DNA from: Roseateles puraquae
Lineage (GTDB): Bacteria > Pseudomonadota > Gammaproteobacteria > Burkholderiales > Burkholderiaceae_C
Direction of reading: 5' to 3'
Length of the DNA stretch: 64,000 nt
NCBI RefSeq assembly: GCF_002205845.1
Contig: NZ_NISI01000001.1
Location: 310,001-374,000, forward strand
Shown one piece after another: positions 1-10,019 of this stretch (positions are counted from its first letter, which is position 1; each line of letters begins with the position of its first letter). Under the pieces are notes generated by a model that worked only from the letters and a program-made list of their open reading frames with translations, did no database searches and had not been told where the DNA came from. The translations under genes and the position numbers were made by a program.

Positions 1-506
1 TCGGCCCGGCCGGCCTGACCCTGGTGTTCGTGCGCGAAGACCTGCTTGGCCACGCCATGAGCATCTGCCCTTCAGCGTTCAACTACGAGACGGTCGCCGC
101 AGCGCAGTCCATGTACAACACGCCGCCCACGTTCGCGATCTACGTCGCCGGCCTCGTGTTCCAGTGGGCCAAGGCCTTCGAGTACGCGGGCAAGCAGGGC
201 TTGGCCGCCATCGAGCAGCGCAATATCGACAAGGCCGCCCTGCTCTACCAGGCGCTGGACGGCGCCAGCCTCTACGAGAACCGCGTGCAAGCCAATTGCC
301 GCTCGCGCATGAACGTGCCCTTCTACTTGAAGGACGAGCGCCTCAACGACGCCTTCCTGACTGAAGCCAAGGCAGCCGGCCTGCTGCAGCTCAAGGGCCA
401 CAAGACCGTGGGCGGCATGCGCGCTTCCATCTACAACGCGATGCCGCTGGAGGGCGTCCAGGCGCTCGTGGCCTTCTTGAAGGATTTCGAGGCCCGCCAT
501 GGCTGA
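1..506 (+). CDS. serC: Phosphoserine aminotransferase, C-terminal part (gene begins before the window)
   Basis: PLP enzyme converting 3-phosphohydroxypyruvate and glutamate to phosphoserine in serine synthesis; the same enzyme also serves pyridoxine synthesis. The frame is open from base 3 and reads [16 protein letters not shown], which in this family lies a few residues after the PLP-binding lysine (SxQKNxGPAGL). About 167 residues of an expected ~360 are therefore present. Further family stretches are visible: [19 protein letters not shown] and [21 protein letters not shown] near the C-terminus. The stop overlaps the start of pheA by 8 bases, so the two are translationally coupled. The serC-pheA order is usual in beta- and gammaproteobacteria. 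Confidence 0.95.
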   Translation, partial: GPAGLTLVFVREDLLGHAMSICPSAFNYETVAAAQSMYNTPPTFAIYVAGLVFQWAKAFEYAGKQGLAAIEQRNIDKAALLYQALDGASLYENRVQANCRSRMNVPFYLKDERLNDAFLTEAKAAGLLQLKGHKTVGGMRASIYNAMPLEGVQALVAFLKDFEARHG

Positions 507-1596
507 ACCCGTTGCTTCCCAGGCCCTGCTCGCCTTGCGGGACCAGATCGATGGCCTGGACCGGCAGTTGCTGGAGCTGCTCAATCAGCGCGCCCGCGTC
601 GCCGAGCAGGTGGGCGAGATCAAGCGCGCAGAGGGCACGCCCTTCTTCCGGCCGGACCGCGTCGCACAGGTCATCGAGAAGATTCGCACCGCGAACCCGG
701 GTCCACTGAAGGCAGAGCATGTGTCAGCCATCTGGCGCGAGATCATGTCGGCCTGCCTGGCGCTTGAATCGCCCCAACGGGTCGCGGTACTCGGCCCGGT
801 CGGCACGTTCTGCGAGCAAGCGGCCATCGAGTACTTCGGCGGCGCGGCCGACATCATCTACTGCGCCAACTTCGACGAGGTCTTCCACGCGACCGCCAGC
901 GGCAGCGCCCAGTTTGGCGTCGTTGGCGTCGAGAACATGACCGAAGGCGTCGTGACCCGCTCACTCGACCTGTTCCTGCACACGCCCTGCCACGTGGTCG
1001 GCGAGGTCAGCCTGCTGATCCGCCACAACCTCATGCGCAAGGAGCCGTCGATGCACGGCATCGAGGCGGTGCTGGCCCATCCGCAAGCGCTGGCCCAGTG
1101 CCAGAACTGGCTGAACAAGCACCTGCCTGACGTCGAGCGCCGCGCCGTGTCGAGCAACGCCGAGGGCTCACGACTGGCCGCCACCAACCCGGCCTGGGCG
1201 GCCCTGGGCAGTGAGCGCGCCTCCACGATGTTCGGCCTGCACATCACCGCGCACGCCATCCAGGACGAGGCCTACAACCGTACCCGCTTCGCCGTGATCT
1301 GCCTGCCGCAGACCATGGCCACGCCGCCGGCCACAGGCCGCGACTGCACCAGCCTGGTCGTGTCCGTGCCCAACCGGCCCGGCGCCATGCACGACCTGCT
1401 GGTGCCGCTCAAGACGCACGGCGTGTCCATGACACGGCTGGAGTCCCGCCCGGCTCGCACCGGCCAGTGGGACTACTACTTCTACATCGATCTCGATGGC
1501 CACCCGAACCAGCCGCATGTGGCGGCAGCCCTGGCGGAGTTGCGCGAGATCTGCGCCTTCTTCAAGATGCTGGGCGCCTACCCGGTGAAGAATTAG
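499..1596 (+). CDS. pheA: Bifunctional chorismate mutase / prephenate dehydratase (P-protein)
   Basis: Converts chorismate to prephenate and then phenylpyruvate, the committed steps to phenylalanine. The 365 residues hold an AroQ-type chorismate mutase domain (about 8-90), a prephenate dehydratase domain (about 95-275) and a C-terminal ACT domain with the ESRP motif that normally binds phenylalanine for feedback inhibition. Relative to E. coli the mutase residues fit a constant offset of three: R14, R31, K42 and R54 match R11, R28, K39 and R51. However, the position of catalytic E52 is valine (V55). The dehydratase motifs are also unusual: [11 protein letters not shown], and VGVENMTEG where VPIENSxEG is usual. 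The TRF motif (T262-R263-F264) is intact. The gene overlaps serC and is 7 bases before tyrA; the hisC copy that often sits between pheA and tyrA in this order is absent. Confidence 0.95.
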   Translation: MAEPVASQALLALRDQIDGLDRQLLELLNQRARVAEQVGEIKRAEGTPFFRPDRVAQVIEKIRTANPGPLKAEHVSAIWREIMSACLALESPQRVAVLGPVGTFCEQAAIEYFGGAADIIYCANFDEVFHATASGSAQFGVVGVENMTEGVVTRSLDLFLHTPCHVVGEVSLLIRHNLMRKEPSMHGIEAVLAHPQALAQCQNWLNKHLPDVERRAVSSNAEGSRLAATNPAWAALGSERASTMFGLHITAHAIQDEAYNRTRFAVICLPQTMATPPATGRDCTSLVVSVPNRPGAMHDLLVPLKTHGVSMTRLESRPARTGQWDYYFYIDLDGHPNQPHVAAALAELREICAFFKMLGAYPVKN

Positions 1597-1603
1597 GCCC
1601 ACC

Positions 1604-2500
1604 ATGTTCAACCAGCTTGGCGTCATCGGCTGCGGCCTCATGGGCGGCAGCTTCGCGCTGGCCATGAAGCGGGCCGGCCTCGTCCGGCGCGTCATCGGCT
1701 ACAGCAAATCGCCCTCGACCACGGAGCAGGCCAAGAAGCTCGGCGTCATCGACGTCGCGGCGGAATCGGCACTGCTGGCGGTGTCAGGCTCCGACATCGT
1801 GCTGATCGCCGTGCCGGTATCCGCCACCGAAAGCACGCTCAAGGCCATCCGCCACCTGGTCAACCCGGGCGTGCTGTTCATGGACGTCGGCTCCACCAAG
1901 TGCGACGTGATCGAGGCATCGCGCCGGGCGCTGGGCGAGCGGGCCGCGAGCTTCGTGCCCTGCCACCCGATCGCCGGCAAGGAGTCTGGCGGCGTGCAGC
2001 ATGCCGAAGCCACGCTGTACGAAGGCCGACAGGTCATTCTCACGCCCCAGCCCTTCACAAACCCGGCCCTGGTGCAGCGCGCAACCGACGTCTGGTCGGC
2101 GCTCGGCGCCACGGTGCTAAAGATGCGGCCGCACAACCACGATGCCGCCTTCGCCGCTGTCAGCCACCTGCCGCACCTGCTGGCCTTCGCGTATTTCCAG
2201 GCCATCGCCGAACAGCCGGCCGCGCGTGATTACCTGAGCCTCGCTGGCCCGGGGTTCCGCGACTTCACCCGCATCGCGGGGGGCGAACCGGCGGTGTGGC
2301 GCGACATCCTGCTGGCCAACAAGCATGAAGTGCTGGCGCAGTCCAAGCGCTTTCGCACCACGCTCGATCAGCTCGAAGCGCTCATCGAAGCAGGCGATGC
2401 CGCCGCCCTGGAAGCCGCCCTGCGCCCGATTGCCGAAGGCCGCGAGGCCTGGAGCCTGCCCTCTCCCGCTGTTCCCCCCGGCCGCTCGACGGCTAAGTGA
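1604..2500 (+). CDS. tyrA: Prephenate dehydrogenase
   Basis: NAD(P)-dependent oxidative decarboxylation of prephenate to 4-hydroxyphenylpyruvate for tyrosine synthesis (it could use arogenate; the sequence alone does not decide). The N-terminal Rossmann motif is GxGLMGGS (residues about 8-15), followed by [10 protein letters not shown] and DVGSTK, then the conserved HPIAGKE segment around residue 125 and [10 protein letters not shown] in the dimerisation half. The length of 298 residues fits a stand-alone dehydrogenase with no mutase or ACT domain. The start was chosen at the ATG 7 bases after pheA. Its stop shares one base with the ATG of the next gene (TGATG), so the block is one operon. 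Confidence 0.95.
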   Translation: MFNQLGVIGCGLMGGSFALAMKRAGLVRRVIGYSKSPSTTEQAKKLGVIDVAAESALLAVSGSDIVLIAVPVSATESTLKAIRHLVNPGVLFMDVGSTKCDVIEASRRALGERAASFVPCHPIAGKESGGVQHAEATLYEGRQVILTPQPFTNPALVQRATDVWSALGATVLKMRPHNHDAAFAAVSHLPHLLAFAYFQAIAEQPAARDYLSLAGPGFRDFTRIAGGEPAVWRDILLANKHEVLAQSKRFRTTLDQLEALIEAGDAAALEAALRPIAEGREAWSLPSPAVPPGRSTAK

Positions 2501-4500
2501 TGTTCAAGATCCCCTTTCTCGACCTGCCGCCCCTGCGCAGTGCCGCGGGCACCGTGCGCCTGCCCGGCTCCAAGAGCATTTCCAACCGCGTTCTGCTGCT
2601 GGCGGCACTGAGCGAAGGCCGTACCGTGGTGCGCGACCTGCTGGCCTCTGACGATACGGCGGTCATGCTGGACGCGCTGCGAGCCCTTGGCTGTGGCGTG
2701 GCGCAAGACGGCGACACCGTCAGCATCGTGGGCCTGGGGGGCCAGTTGCTGGCCAAGCAGGCCCAGCTCTTCCTTGGCAATGCCGGCACTGCCATGCGAC
2801 CGCTCACGGCCGCCCTGGCCGTGATGGCGGCCACGCAGGGCGGCAGCTTCGAGGTGTCGGGCGTGCCGCGCATGCACGAGCGCCCGATTGGCGACCTGGT
2901 CGATGCACTGCGTGGCCTGGGCTGCGCCATCGACGACCTCGGCAACCCGGGCTACCCGCCGCTGCGCTTGCGCGGGCCCGCATCGCTGGCGCTCGACACG
3001 CCGGTGCGCGTGCGGGGTGACGTCTCCAGCCAATTCCTCACAGCGCTGCTGCTGGCCTTGCCTCTGGTGGCCGAGCGCGACATCCGCATCGAGGTCATCG
3101 GCGAGTTGATCTCCAAGCCCTACATCGAGATCACGCTCGCGCTGCTGGCAAGGTTTGGCATCGATGTGAAGCGGGAGGGCTGGTCTGCCTTCGTGATCCC
3201 GGCCGGCAGCCGTTACCGCTCGCCCGGCGAGGTCTTCGTGGAGGGCGACGCCTCGTCGGCGAGCTATTTCGTTGGTCTGGGCGCCATCGCAGCCGCCGAT
3301 GCGCCAATCCGCATCGAGGGCGTGGGCAGCGAATCCCTGCAGGGCGATGTGCGCTTCATCGAGGCAGCCGCGGCCATGGGCGCTGACGTGAAGGCCGGCC
3401 CGAACTGGCTGGAAGTCCGCCGTGGCGCCTGGCCGCTCAAGGGCATCACGCTCGATTGCAATCACATCCCCGACGCGGCGATGACGCTTACCGTCATGGC
3501 GCTCTACGCCGACGGCCCGACCACGCTGACCAACATCGCCAGCTGGCGCGTGAAGGAGACCGACCGCATCGCCGCCATGGCCACCGAACTGCGCAAGCTC
3601 GGCGCCGCGGTCGAGGAAGGCCCCGACTGGATCCGCGTGCAGCCGCTCCACGACTGGAAGGCGGCTGCCATCCACACCTACGACGACCATCGGGTCGCGA
3701 TGTGCTTCTCCTTGGCGGCCTTCAACGGCTTGGTTACCGAGAAGGCACAGCCGGTACGCATCCTGGAGCCGCACTGCACGGCCAAGACCTTCCCTGACTA
3801 TTTCGAGACCCTGTTCGGCGTCGTCACCGCGCGCCCCGACGACATCCCGGTCATCACCATCGACGGCCCGACCGCCTCCGGCAAGGGCACGCTGGCCGAC
3901 GAGGTCGCGAAGGCGCTTGGCTTTGGCGTGCTCGACTCCGGCGCCCTCTACCGCGTGACCGGCCTGGCAGCGCGCCGCGCGGGGCTGGACCTGGACGACG
4001 GCACCGCCGTCGCGGCCATCGTGCCCACCCTGGACCTCCGTTTCGCCGACGGCCACGTCTTCCTGGGCCAGGAAGACGTCACCGCGCGCCTGCGGGCCGA
4101 AGCCACCGGCCTGCTGGCCTCCCAGGTGGCCGTTCACCCCGCCGTTCGCCAGGCCTTGCACCAATGGCAGCTCGACTTCCGCCGCCTGCCCGGGCTGGTC
4201 GCCGACGGGCGCGACATGGGCACCGCCCTCTTCCCCGGCGCGCCTCTCAAGGTCTTCCTGACCGCCAGTGCCGCCACGCGGGCGGAGCGGCGATATAAGC
4301 AATTGATTTCCAAGGGAATTCCGGCTAATATGGAGAGCTTGCGCGAAGATTTGGAGGCGCGGGACGAGCGGGACAAGAACCGCGCGAGCTCGCCTTTGAC
4401 TCCCGCACAAGATGCGCAGCTGCTCGACAACTCGGCGCTTTCCATCGAAGCCTCGGTGGATCAGGTGTTGAATTGGTGGCAAAAGCGCCGGCCCTTCTGA
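2500..4500 (+). CDS. aroA: Fused 3-phosphoshikimate 1-carboxyvinyltransferase (EPSP synthase) / cytidylate kinase
   Basis: A single 666-residue frame carries two enzymes. Residues 1 to about 440 are EPSP synthase, joining shikimate-3-phosphate and [13 protein letters not shown] near the N-terminus, [35 protein letters not shown] and DDHRVAM are all present. Residues about 448-666 are CMP kinase (cmk), making CDP: the P-loop is GPTASGKGT at 456-464, followed by [15 protein letters not shown] and the lid-type RDERDKNR. No stop or start separates them; the linker is only a few residues. ATG at 2500 was preferred; an in-frame GTG lies one codon earlier. AroA-Cmk fusions are, to my recollection, known from Comamonadaceae-type Burkholderiales, so the fusion is a lineage marker and not a novelty. 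Confidence 0.95.
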   Translation: MFKIPFLDLPPLRSAAGTVRLPGSKSISNRVLLLAALSEGRTVVRDLLASDDTAVMLDALRALGCGVAQDGDTVSIVGLGGQLLAKQAQLFLGNAGTAMRPLTAALAVMAATQGGSFEVSGVPRMHERPIGDLVDALRGLGCAIDDLGNPGYPPLRLRGPASLALDTPVRVRGDVSSQFLTALLLALPLVAERDIRIEVIGELISKPYIEITLALLARFGIDVKREGWSAFVIPAGSRYRSPGEVFVEGDASSASYFVGLGAIAAADAPIRIEGVGSESLQGDVRFIEAAAAMGADVKAGPNWLEVRRGAWPLKGITLDCNHIPDAAMTLTVMALYADGPTTLTNIASWRVKETDRIAAMATELRKLGAAVEEGPDWIRVQPLHDWKAAAIHTYDDHRVAMCFSLAAFNGLVTEKAQPVRILEPHCTAKTFPDYFETLFGVVTARPDDIPVITIDGPTASGKGTLADEVAKALGFGVLDSGALYRVTGLAARRAGLDLDDGTAVAAIVPTLDLRFADGHVFLGQEDVTARLRAEATGLLASQVAVHPAVRQALHQWQLDFRRLPGLVADGRDMGTALFPGAPLKVFLTASAATRAERRYKQLISKGIPANMESLREDLEARDERDKNRASSPLTPAQDAQLLDNSALSIEASVDQVLNWWQKRRPF

Positions 4501-4575
4501 GGCAACTCAGCCGGGCCCAGGCCTGAGAAGCCACCGGCCCGCCGGCCAGCGACCGAACGCCCGTTCGATCGTCAG

Positions 4576-4660
4576 GGCAGATGCAAATCTGCCGTGGTTG
4601 GCGATGTCAACAACCTAACCCCGCAGGCTTGCCTGCACCGCCGCGCCAATCTTCCGGCGC
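4576..4660 (+). promoter_or_regulatory. Three consecutive hairpins in the rpsA leader (candidate S1 autoregulatory site)
   Basis: Seen: a 7-bp stem with a GCAA (GNRA) loop at 4576-4593; a 5-bp stem with a CTTG loop closed by G-C at 4623-4636; and a 5-bp stem with an 8-base loop at 4643-4660. The last ends 17 bases before the rpsA ATG, and only a weak AGGA lies in between. Known: E. coli rpsA has a leader of three hairpins lacking a strong Shine-Dalgarno, through which S1 represses its own translation. Inference: this leader does the same job. Confidence 0.45.
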
Positions 4661-4677
4661 ATCAGGATCAACTCAAC

Positions 4678-6390
<1,713 letters not shown>

Positions 6391-6404
6391 GCCCTCGTTG
6401 CAAC

Positions 6405-6438
6405 ACCCGGCCTGCAGTCATCAGCACTGAGGCCGGGT
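6405..6438 (+). terminator. Hairpin after rpsA
   Basis: A perfect 9-bp inverted repeat (ACCCGGCCT / AGGCCGGGT) with a 16-base loop begins 15 bases after the rpsA stop. No T-run follows, so it may be a processing or stabilising hairpin and not a full intrinsic terminator. Confidence 0.45.
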
Positions 6439-6498
6439 ATGCTCCCGACAGGCTCGCCGGCCTTGCCAGCGGGCCTGTTTCAATTACAGACAGCAAAT

Positions 6499-6566
6499 GC
6501 AACCACAGGGGCACAGCATCGGCCCTGGCCGCGGGGTCGCCCTTCGTGCCCCTGTGGTTGCCTTTT
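6499..6566 (+). promoter_or_regulatory. 16-bp perfect inverted repeat with T-run between rpsA and ihfB
   Basis: Left arm 6499-6514 and right arm 6546-6561 are exact complements (GCAACCACAGGGGCAC and its reverse complement) around a 31-base loop. The right arm is followed by CTTTTG. As RNA this is a very stable hairpin ending 23 bases before the ihfB ATG. It could be an intrinsic terminator separating rpsA from ihfB, an attenuator, or an operator in DNA form. The symmetry is seen; the function is inferred. Confidence 0.55.
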
Positions 6567-6584
6567 GACCTCGAGCCCTGCCCC

Positions 6585-6884
6585 ATGACCCGTTCCGACC
6601 TCGTCGCCGTCCTTGCCGAACGCTTCGGCCAGCTGACCCAGCGCGACACCGAGTTCGCCGTCAAGACCATCCTCGACGCCATGAGCGACGCCCTCGCCCG
6701 CGGCCACCGCATCGAGATTCGCGGCTTCGGCAGCTTTTCCATCAGCCGGCGCCCGCCGCGCGTTGGCCGCAACCCGCGCAGCGGCGAGCAGGTCATGATC
6801 CCGGAAAAGCTCGCGCCGCACTTCAAGCCCGGCAAGGCGCTGCGCGAAGCGGTCGACAAGCACCTCCCAGTCACCGACGCCTGA
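6585..6884 (+). CDS. ihfB: Integration host factor beta subunit
   Basis: Small DNA-bending nucleoid protein that pairs with IhfA; it acts in transcription, replication and recombination. The 99 residues match the HU/IHF fold: helical N-terminus [13 protein letters not shown], then the beta arm with [26 protein letters not shown], including the arm-tip R-NP motif that intercalates DNA, and [13 protein letters not shown] at the end. The ATG at 6585 was chosen because the upstream in-frame extension runs into the right arm of the inverted repeat and has no family similarity. It lies between rpsA and lapA, the usual context. Confidence 0.95.
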   Translation: MTRSDLVAVLAERFGQLTQRDTEFAVKTILDAMSDALARGHRIEIRGFGSFSISRRPPRVGRNPRSGEQVMIPEKLAPHFKPGKALREAVDKHLPVTDA

Positions 6885-6900
6885 GCCAGAATCCGGGGCC

Positions 6901-7200
6901 ATGCGCACGCTTGTCTGGCTCCTGCGAGCCCTTGTCTTCTTCACGCTGTTCGCGTTCGCGCTGAACAATGGCCATGAGGCTGTCGTGCGCTGGTTCTTCG
7001 GCCACGAATGGCGCGCGCCCCAAGTGATCATCGTGCTGGTGGCGTTCGCCGCCGGCGCGGCTTTCGGCGTGCTGGCCATGGTGCCAGCCTGGTGGCGCCA
7101 CCGCCGTGCCGCCCAGCGGGCCGAGCCCGCACAAGCCAGCCCCACCCCGGCGCCCGATACGCCTGCAACGCCTTACGCTGCCCACCAAGATGGAGTTTGA
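6901..7200 (+). CDS. lapA: LapA family (DUF1049) inner-membrane protein
   Basis: Lipopolysaccharide assembly protein A domain; in E. coli LapA works with LapB in control of LPS synthesis. The 99 residues carry two hydrophobic helices (about 5-22 and 40-62) separated by NNGHEAVVRWFFGHEW, followed by a cytoplasmic Arg-rich and Pro/Ala-rich tail. It starts 16 bases after ihfB and overlaps lapB by 11 bases. The assignment rests on size, topology and the strict neighbourhood to lapB. Confidence 0.85.
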   Translation: MRTLVWLLRALVFFTLFAFALNNGHEAVVRWFFGHEWRAPQVIIVLVAFAAGAAFGVLAMVPAWWRHRRAAQRAEPAQASPTPAPDTPATPYAAHQDGV

Positions 7201-8332
7201 TCCGCGCTGGCTGCTTTTCGTCCTGCCCGTCGTCTTCGTGCTCGGGTGGCTGGCCTCCAAGCTGGACTCCAAGCAATGGAAGCTCGAACAGCGTGAATCG
7301 CCCAAGGCCTACTTCAAAGGCCTGAACCTGCTGCTGAACGAACAGCAGGACAAGGCGATCGACGCCTTCATTGAAGCCGTTCAGAACGACCCCGACACCT
7401 CCGAACTGCACTTCGCCCTCGGCAGCCTCTTCCGACGCCGTGGCGAGACGGAGCGGGCCGTGCGCGTGCACGAGCACCTGCTGCGCCGCGGCGATCTACC
7501 CAAGGCCGAGCGCGACCGCGCCCAGCATGAACTCGCGCAGGACTTCTTCAAGGCGGGCCTCTTCGACCGCGCCGAGGCTGCCTACGCCGAGTTGCGCGGC
7601 ACGGCCTTCGAGCGCGAAGCGCGGCTGGCGCTGCTGTCGCTGTACGAGCGCTCGCGCGACTGGGCCAAGGCGGCCGAGGTGGCGGCAGAGCTCGAAGCCG
7701 CCGGCACCGGCTCCTTCTCCAGCCGCATTGCCCACTACCTCTGCGAGCAGGCCCTCGTGGCACAGGCACAGGGTCATGGCGACCTCGTCCCGGCGCTGCT
7801 CGACCAGGCCCAGCGTCGATCACCCGAATCGGCCCGCGCCTACGTGCTGCAAGGCCAGATGCTGCTGAAGGCGAACCAGCCTGAAGCCGCGCTCGCGGCC
7901 TTCACCCACTTGCTGGCCGTGAATCCACCCGCTTTCAATCTGGTCGCGGCCGATTGCGCAGCGGCGGCGCAGGCCTTGGGCCGCCCGGAACGCGCCATTA
8001 CGCTGTTGCTTGAGCAGTACCAGCGCGCGCCCAGCATGCATTTGCTGCGGGCCCTGGCGACCCTTCAGCCCGGGCCGCAGCGCGAGCGGCTTGCCGCGCA
8101 TCTGCGCGAACAGCCGGCGCTTTCCGCCGCCACGGACCTCCTCAAGCTCAACGCCAGCGCCCTGCCCCCCGATGAGGCCGCGCCGCTGATCCAGACCCTG
8201 GAAAAGGCCACCAAGCCCCTGCAACGCTACCGCTGCGCGGCCTGCGGCTTCGAGGCGGCCCACTATTTCTGGCAATGCCCCGGCTGCCTGAACTGGGACA
8301 CCTATCCCCCTCGCCACGTAGAAGAACTTTGA
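7190..8332 (+). CDS. lapB: LPS assembly protein B (TPR protein with rubredoxin-like metal site)
   Basis: In E. coli LapB (YciM) recruits FtsH to degrade LpxC and so tunes lipid A synthesis. The 380 residues show an N-terminal membrane anchor (about 8-24), tetratricopeptide repeats through most of the chain (for example FKGLNLLLNEQQDKAIDAFIEAV and LHFALGSLFRRRGE), and a C-terminal zinc-ribbon/rubredoxin-type site with CAACGFEA and CPGCLNW. All four cysteines are present. The ATG lies inside the end of lapA (11-base overlap). The heptose kinase gene that commonly follows lapB in Burkholderiales is not here; glycosyltransferases follow instead. Confidence 0.93.
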   Translation: MEFDPRWLLFVLPVVFVLGWLASKLDSKQWKLEQRESPKAYFKGLNLLLNEQQDKAIDAFIEAVQNDPDTSELHFALGSLFRRRGETERAVRVHEHLLRRGDLPKAERDRAQHELAQDFFKAGLFDRAEAAYAELRGTAFEREARLALLSLYERSRDWAKAAEVAAELEAAGTGSFSSRIAHYLCEQALVAQAQGHGDLVPALLDQAQRRSPESARAYVLQGQMLLKANQPEAALAAFTHLLAVNPPAFNLVAADCAAAAQALGRPERAITLLLEQYQRAPSMHLLRALATLQPGPQRERLAAHLREQPALSAATDLLKLNASALPPDEAAPLIQTLEKATKPLQRYRCAACGFEAAHYFWQCPGCLNWDTYPPRHVEEL

Positions 8333-9066
8333 GCGCCCGTCACATCATCTGCATGAAGTGGGGCACGAAGTACGGCCCCGAGTACGTCAATCGCCTGTAC
8401 GCGATGGTGCGCCGCCACCTGCAGGGCGACTTCCGCTTCGTTTGCCTCACCGACCGGACCGAGGGCATCCGCGACGAAGTGAAATGCTTCCCCATCCCCG
8501 AGCTCACGCTGCCCAACGGTGAGCCCGAACGCGGCTGGAAGAAGCTCACGACCTTCAGCCCCACGCTCGTCCATGACTACGGGCTCCAGGGCACGGCGCT
8601 CTTCCTGGACCTGGACGTGGTCATCGTCGACGACATCACGCCCTTCTTCGAGGTGCCAGGTCAGTTCCTCATCATTCACGATTGGAAGCGCCCCTGGCGG
8701 ATCACCGGCAACTCGTCAGTCTACCGCTGGGAGCTGGGCGCCCACCAGGATGTGTTGACCGAGTTCGTCGCTGACCAGGCCAAGGCCAAGGCCGACTACC
8801 GCAACGAGCAGGCCTTCCTCTCGGCGGTGCTGCATCGGCAAGGCGTGCTGCAGTACTGGAACGCCGCTTGGTGCGCCAGCTACAAGTACCACTGCATTCC
8901 GGCCTGGCCGACCAGCTATTGGCGCGACCCCTTCGTGCCCGCCGGTGCCCGCATCCTGATCTTCCACGGCGTCATGAACCCGCCTGACGCGCTGGCCGGC
9001 CGCAGCAATGGCAACTGGCGCCATGCCCGCCCGGCGCGCTGGATCGCCGACCACTGGCGCGAATGA
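8329..9066 (+). CDS. Glycosyltransferase with DLD motif
   Basis: Probable nucleotide-sugar glycosyltransferase of 245 residues, acting in the cytoplasm on a surface glycan. Features: N-terminal IICMKWGTKYG; FVCLTD, as in GT-A folds; a DxD-type metal site FLDLDVVIVDD (D94, D96); and further conserved-looking stretches NSSVYRWELG and NEQAFLSAVL. The start is taken as TTG at 8329, which forms a TTGA overlap with the lapB stop; no ATG lies near, and the first ATG upstream would run deep into lapB. It overlaps the next gene by 4 bases. The donor and acceptor cannot be read from sequence. Confidence 0.75.
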   Translation: MSARHIICMKWGTKYGPEYVNRLYAMVRRHLQGDFRFVCLTDRTEGIRDEVKCFPIPELTLPNGEPERGWKKLTTFSPTLVHDYGLQGTALFLDLDVVIVDDITPFFEVPGQFLIIHDWKRPWRITGNSSVYRWELGAHQDVLTEFVADQAKAKADYRNEQAFLSAVLHRQGVLQYWNAAWCASYKYHCIPAWPTSYWRDPFVPAGARILIFHGVMNPPDALAGRSNGNWRHARPARWIADHWRE

Positions 9067-10019
9067 ACCTCGTCATCCACGCGGTGCAGGCCCTGCTGGT
9101 CCTGCTGACCGGCCTGCTGGTGTGGGAGACGCTGACCGTTCTGCGCGCCCGCGTGCCCGCGCAGACCCGCGCCGTCACGGTGGGCGACGAAGCACCGGCC
9201 AGCACCGCCACACTGCCCCGCATCATCTGGACCTACTGGCAGACCGCGCCCGCGCCCGAGTTCATCCAGGCCTGCATCGCCAACTGGCGGCAGTTCGCGC
9301 CCAACCACGAGGTGCGCCTGCTGGACCGCAGCAGCATCGAATCCTGGCTGCCCAGCCTGCGAGCCGACTTCAACAGCCTGCCCGCCTACCGCCAGGCCGA
9401 CTGGCTCCGCGTTCAACTGCTCGCGCGCCACGGCGGCATCTGGATGGATGCCTCCATGCTGCTCAGCCGCGACCTCGGCTGGCTGCACGACACCCAGCGC
9501 CGCCGAGGCGCCGACTATGTCGGCTTCTACATCGACCGCTACTCCACGCGTCCGACCCTACCCATCATCGAGAACTGGATGATGGCCTCGGTTCCGGGCG
9601 GCCGTTTCGTGAGCGCGCTCGCTGCGGCCTTCGACCTGGCCCTGGACGAAGGTGCCGAAGCCCTGCTGCAGCGCCTGCGCAGCGAAGGCCGGCACGCGCA
9701 GGTGGTGCAGGCGCTGACCGAGGATTTCCAGCGCTACCTGCTCATGCACGTCGCTGCCAGCGAGCTGTTGGACCGTTCCCCGCAACTCGCACGGCTCGTG
9801 CTGCTGCGCGCCGAGGACGGGCCGTTTGCCTGGCATGCGGGCGTGGGTTGGCGCAAGCGCCACCTGTTCGCCCGGCTGGCGCTGGCCCCCTGCCCGCGCA
9901 TGCTGCCCGCCGTGCTGAAGCTGCGCGGCGGCGACCGCACCGTCGTCGAGCGCAACTGGCGCCGTGGCTGGGTCTCGCCGTTCAGCGCCCTGCGTCATCT
10001 GCTCGCACCGCCCCGGTGA
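9063..10019 (+). CDS. Capsular polysaccharide synthesis-type glycosyltransferase
   Basis: The 318 residues resemble the Caps_synth/Gly_transf_sug (DXD sugar-binding) group. There is an N-terminal hydrophobic helix (about 5-25), then PRIIWTYWQTAPAPEFI, then the region with YRQADWLRVQLLARHGGIWMDASMLL that carries the metal/sugar-binding Asp. Such enzymes transfer sugars to capsule, O-antigen or LPS outer core. The ATG overlaps the stop of the preceding transferase (ATGA), and its own stop overlaps the following GTG, so three transferases are read as one translational unit. Confidence 0.8.
   Translation: MNLVIHAVQALLVLLTGLLVWETLTVLRARVPAQTRAVTVGDEAPASTATLPRIIWTYWQTAPAPEFIQACIANWRQFAPNHEVRLLDRSSIESWLPSLRADFNSLPAYRQADWLRVQLLARHGGIWMDASMLLSRDLGWLHDTQRRRGADYVGFYIDRYSTRPTLPIIENWMMASVPGGRFVSALAAAFDLALDEGAEALLQRLRSEGRHAQVVQALTEDFQRYLLMHVAASELLDRSPQLARLVLLRAEDGPFAWHAGVGWRKRHLFARLALAPCPRMLPAVLKLRGGDRTVVERNWRRGWVSPFSALRHLLAPPR

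Noticed and set aside
2368-4482. A 704-codon open frame antisense to aroA-cmk.
   Set aside because: It is the mirror of a well-conserved gene, with the same biased composition and no recognisable domain.
4594-4677. Longer N-terminus for ribosomal protein S1 from GTG 4594.
   Set aside because: It would translate through the leader hairpins; S1 proteins begin close to the [11 protein letters not shown] segment, matching the ATG at 4678.
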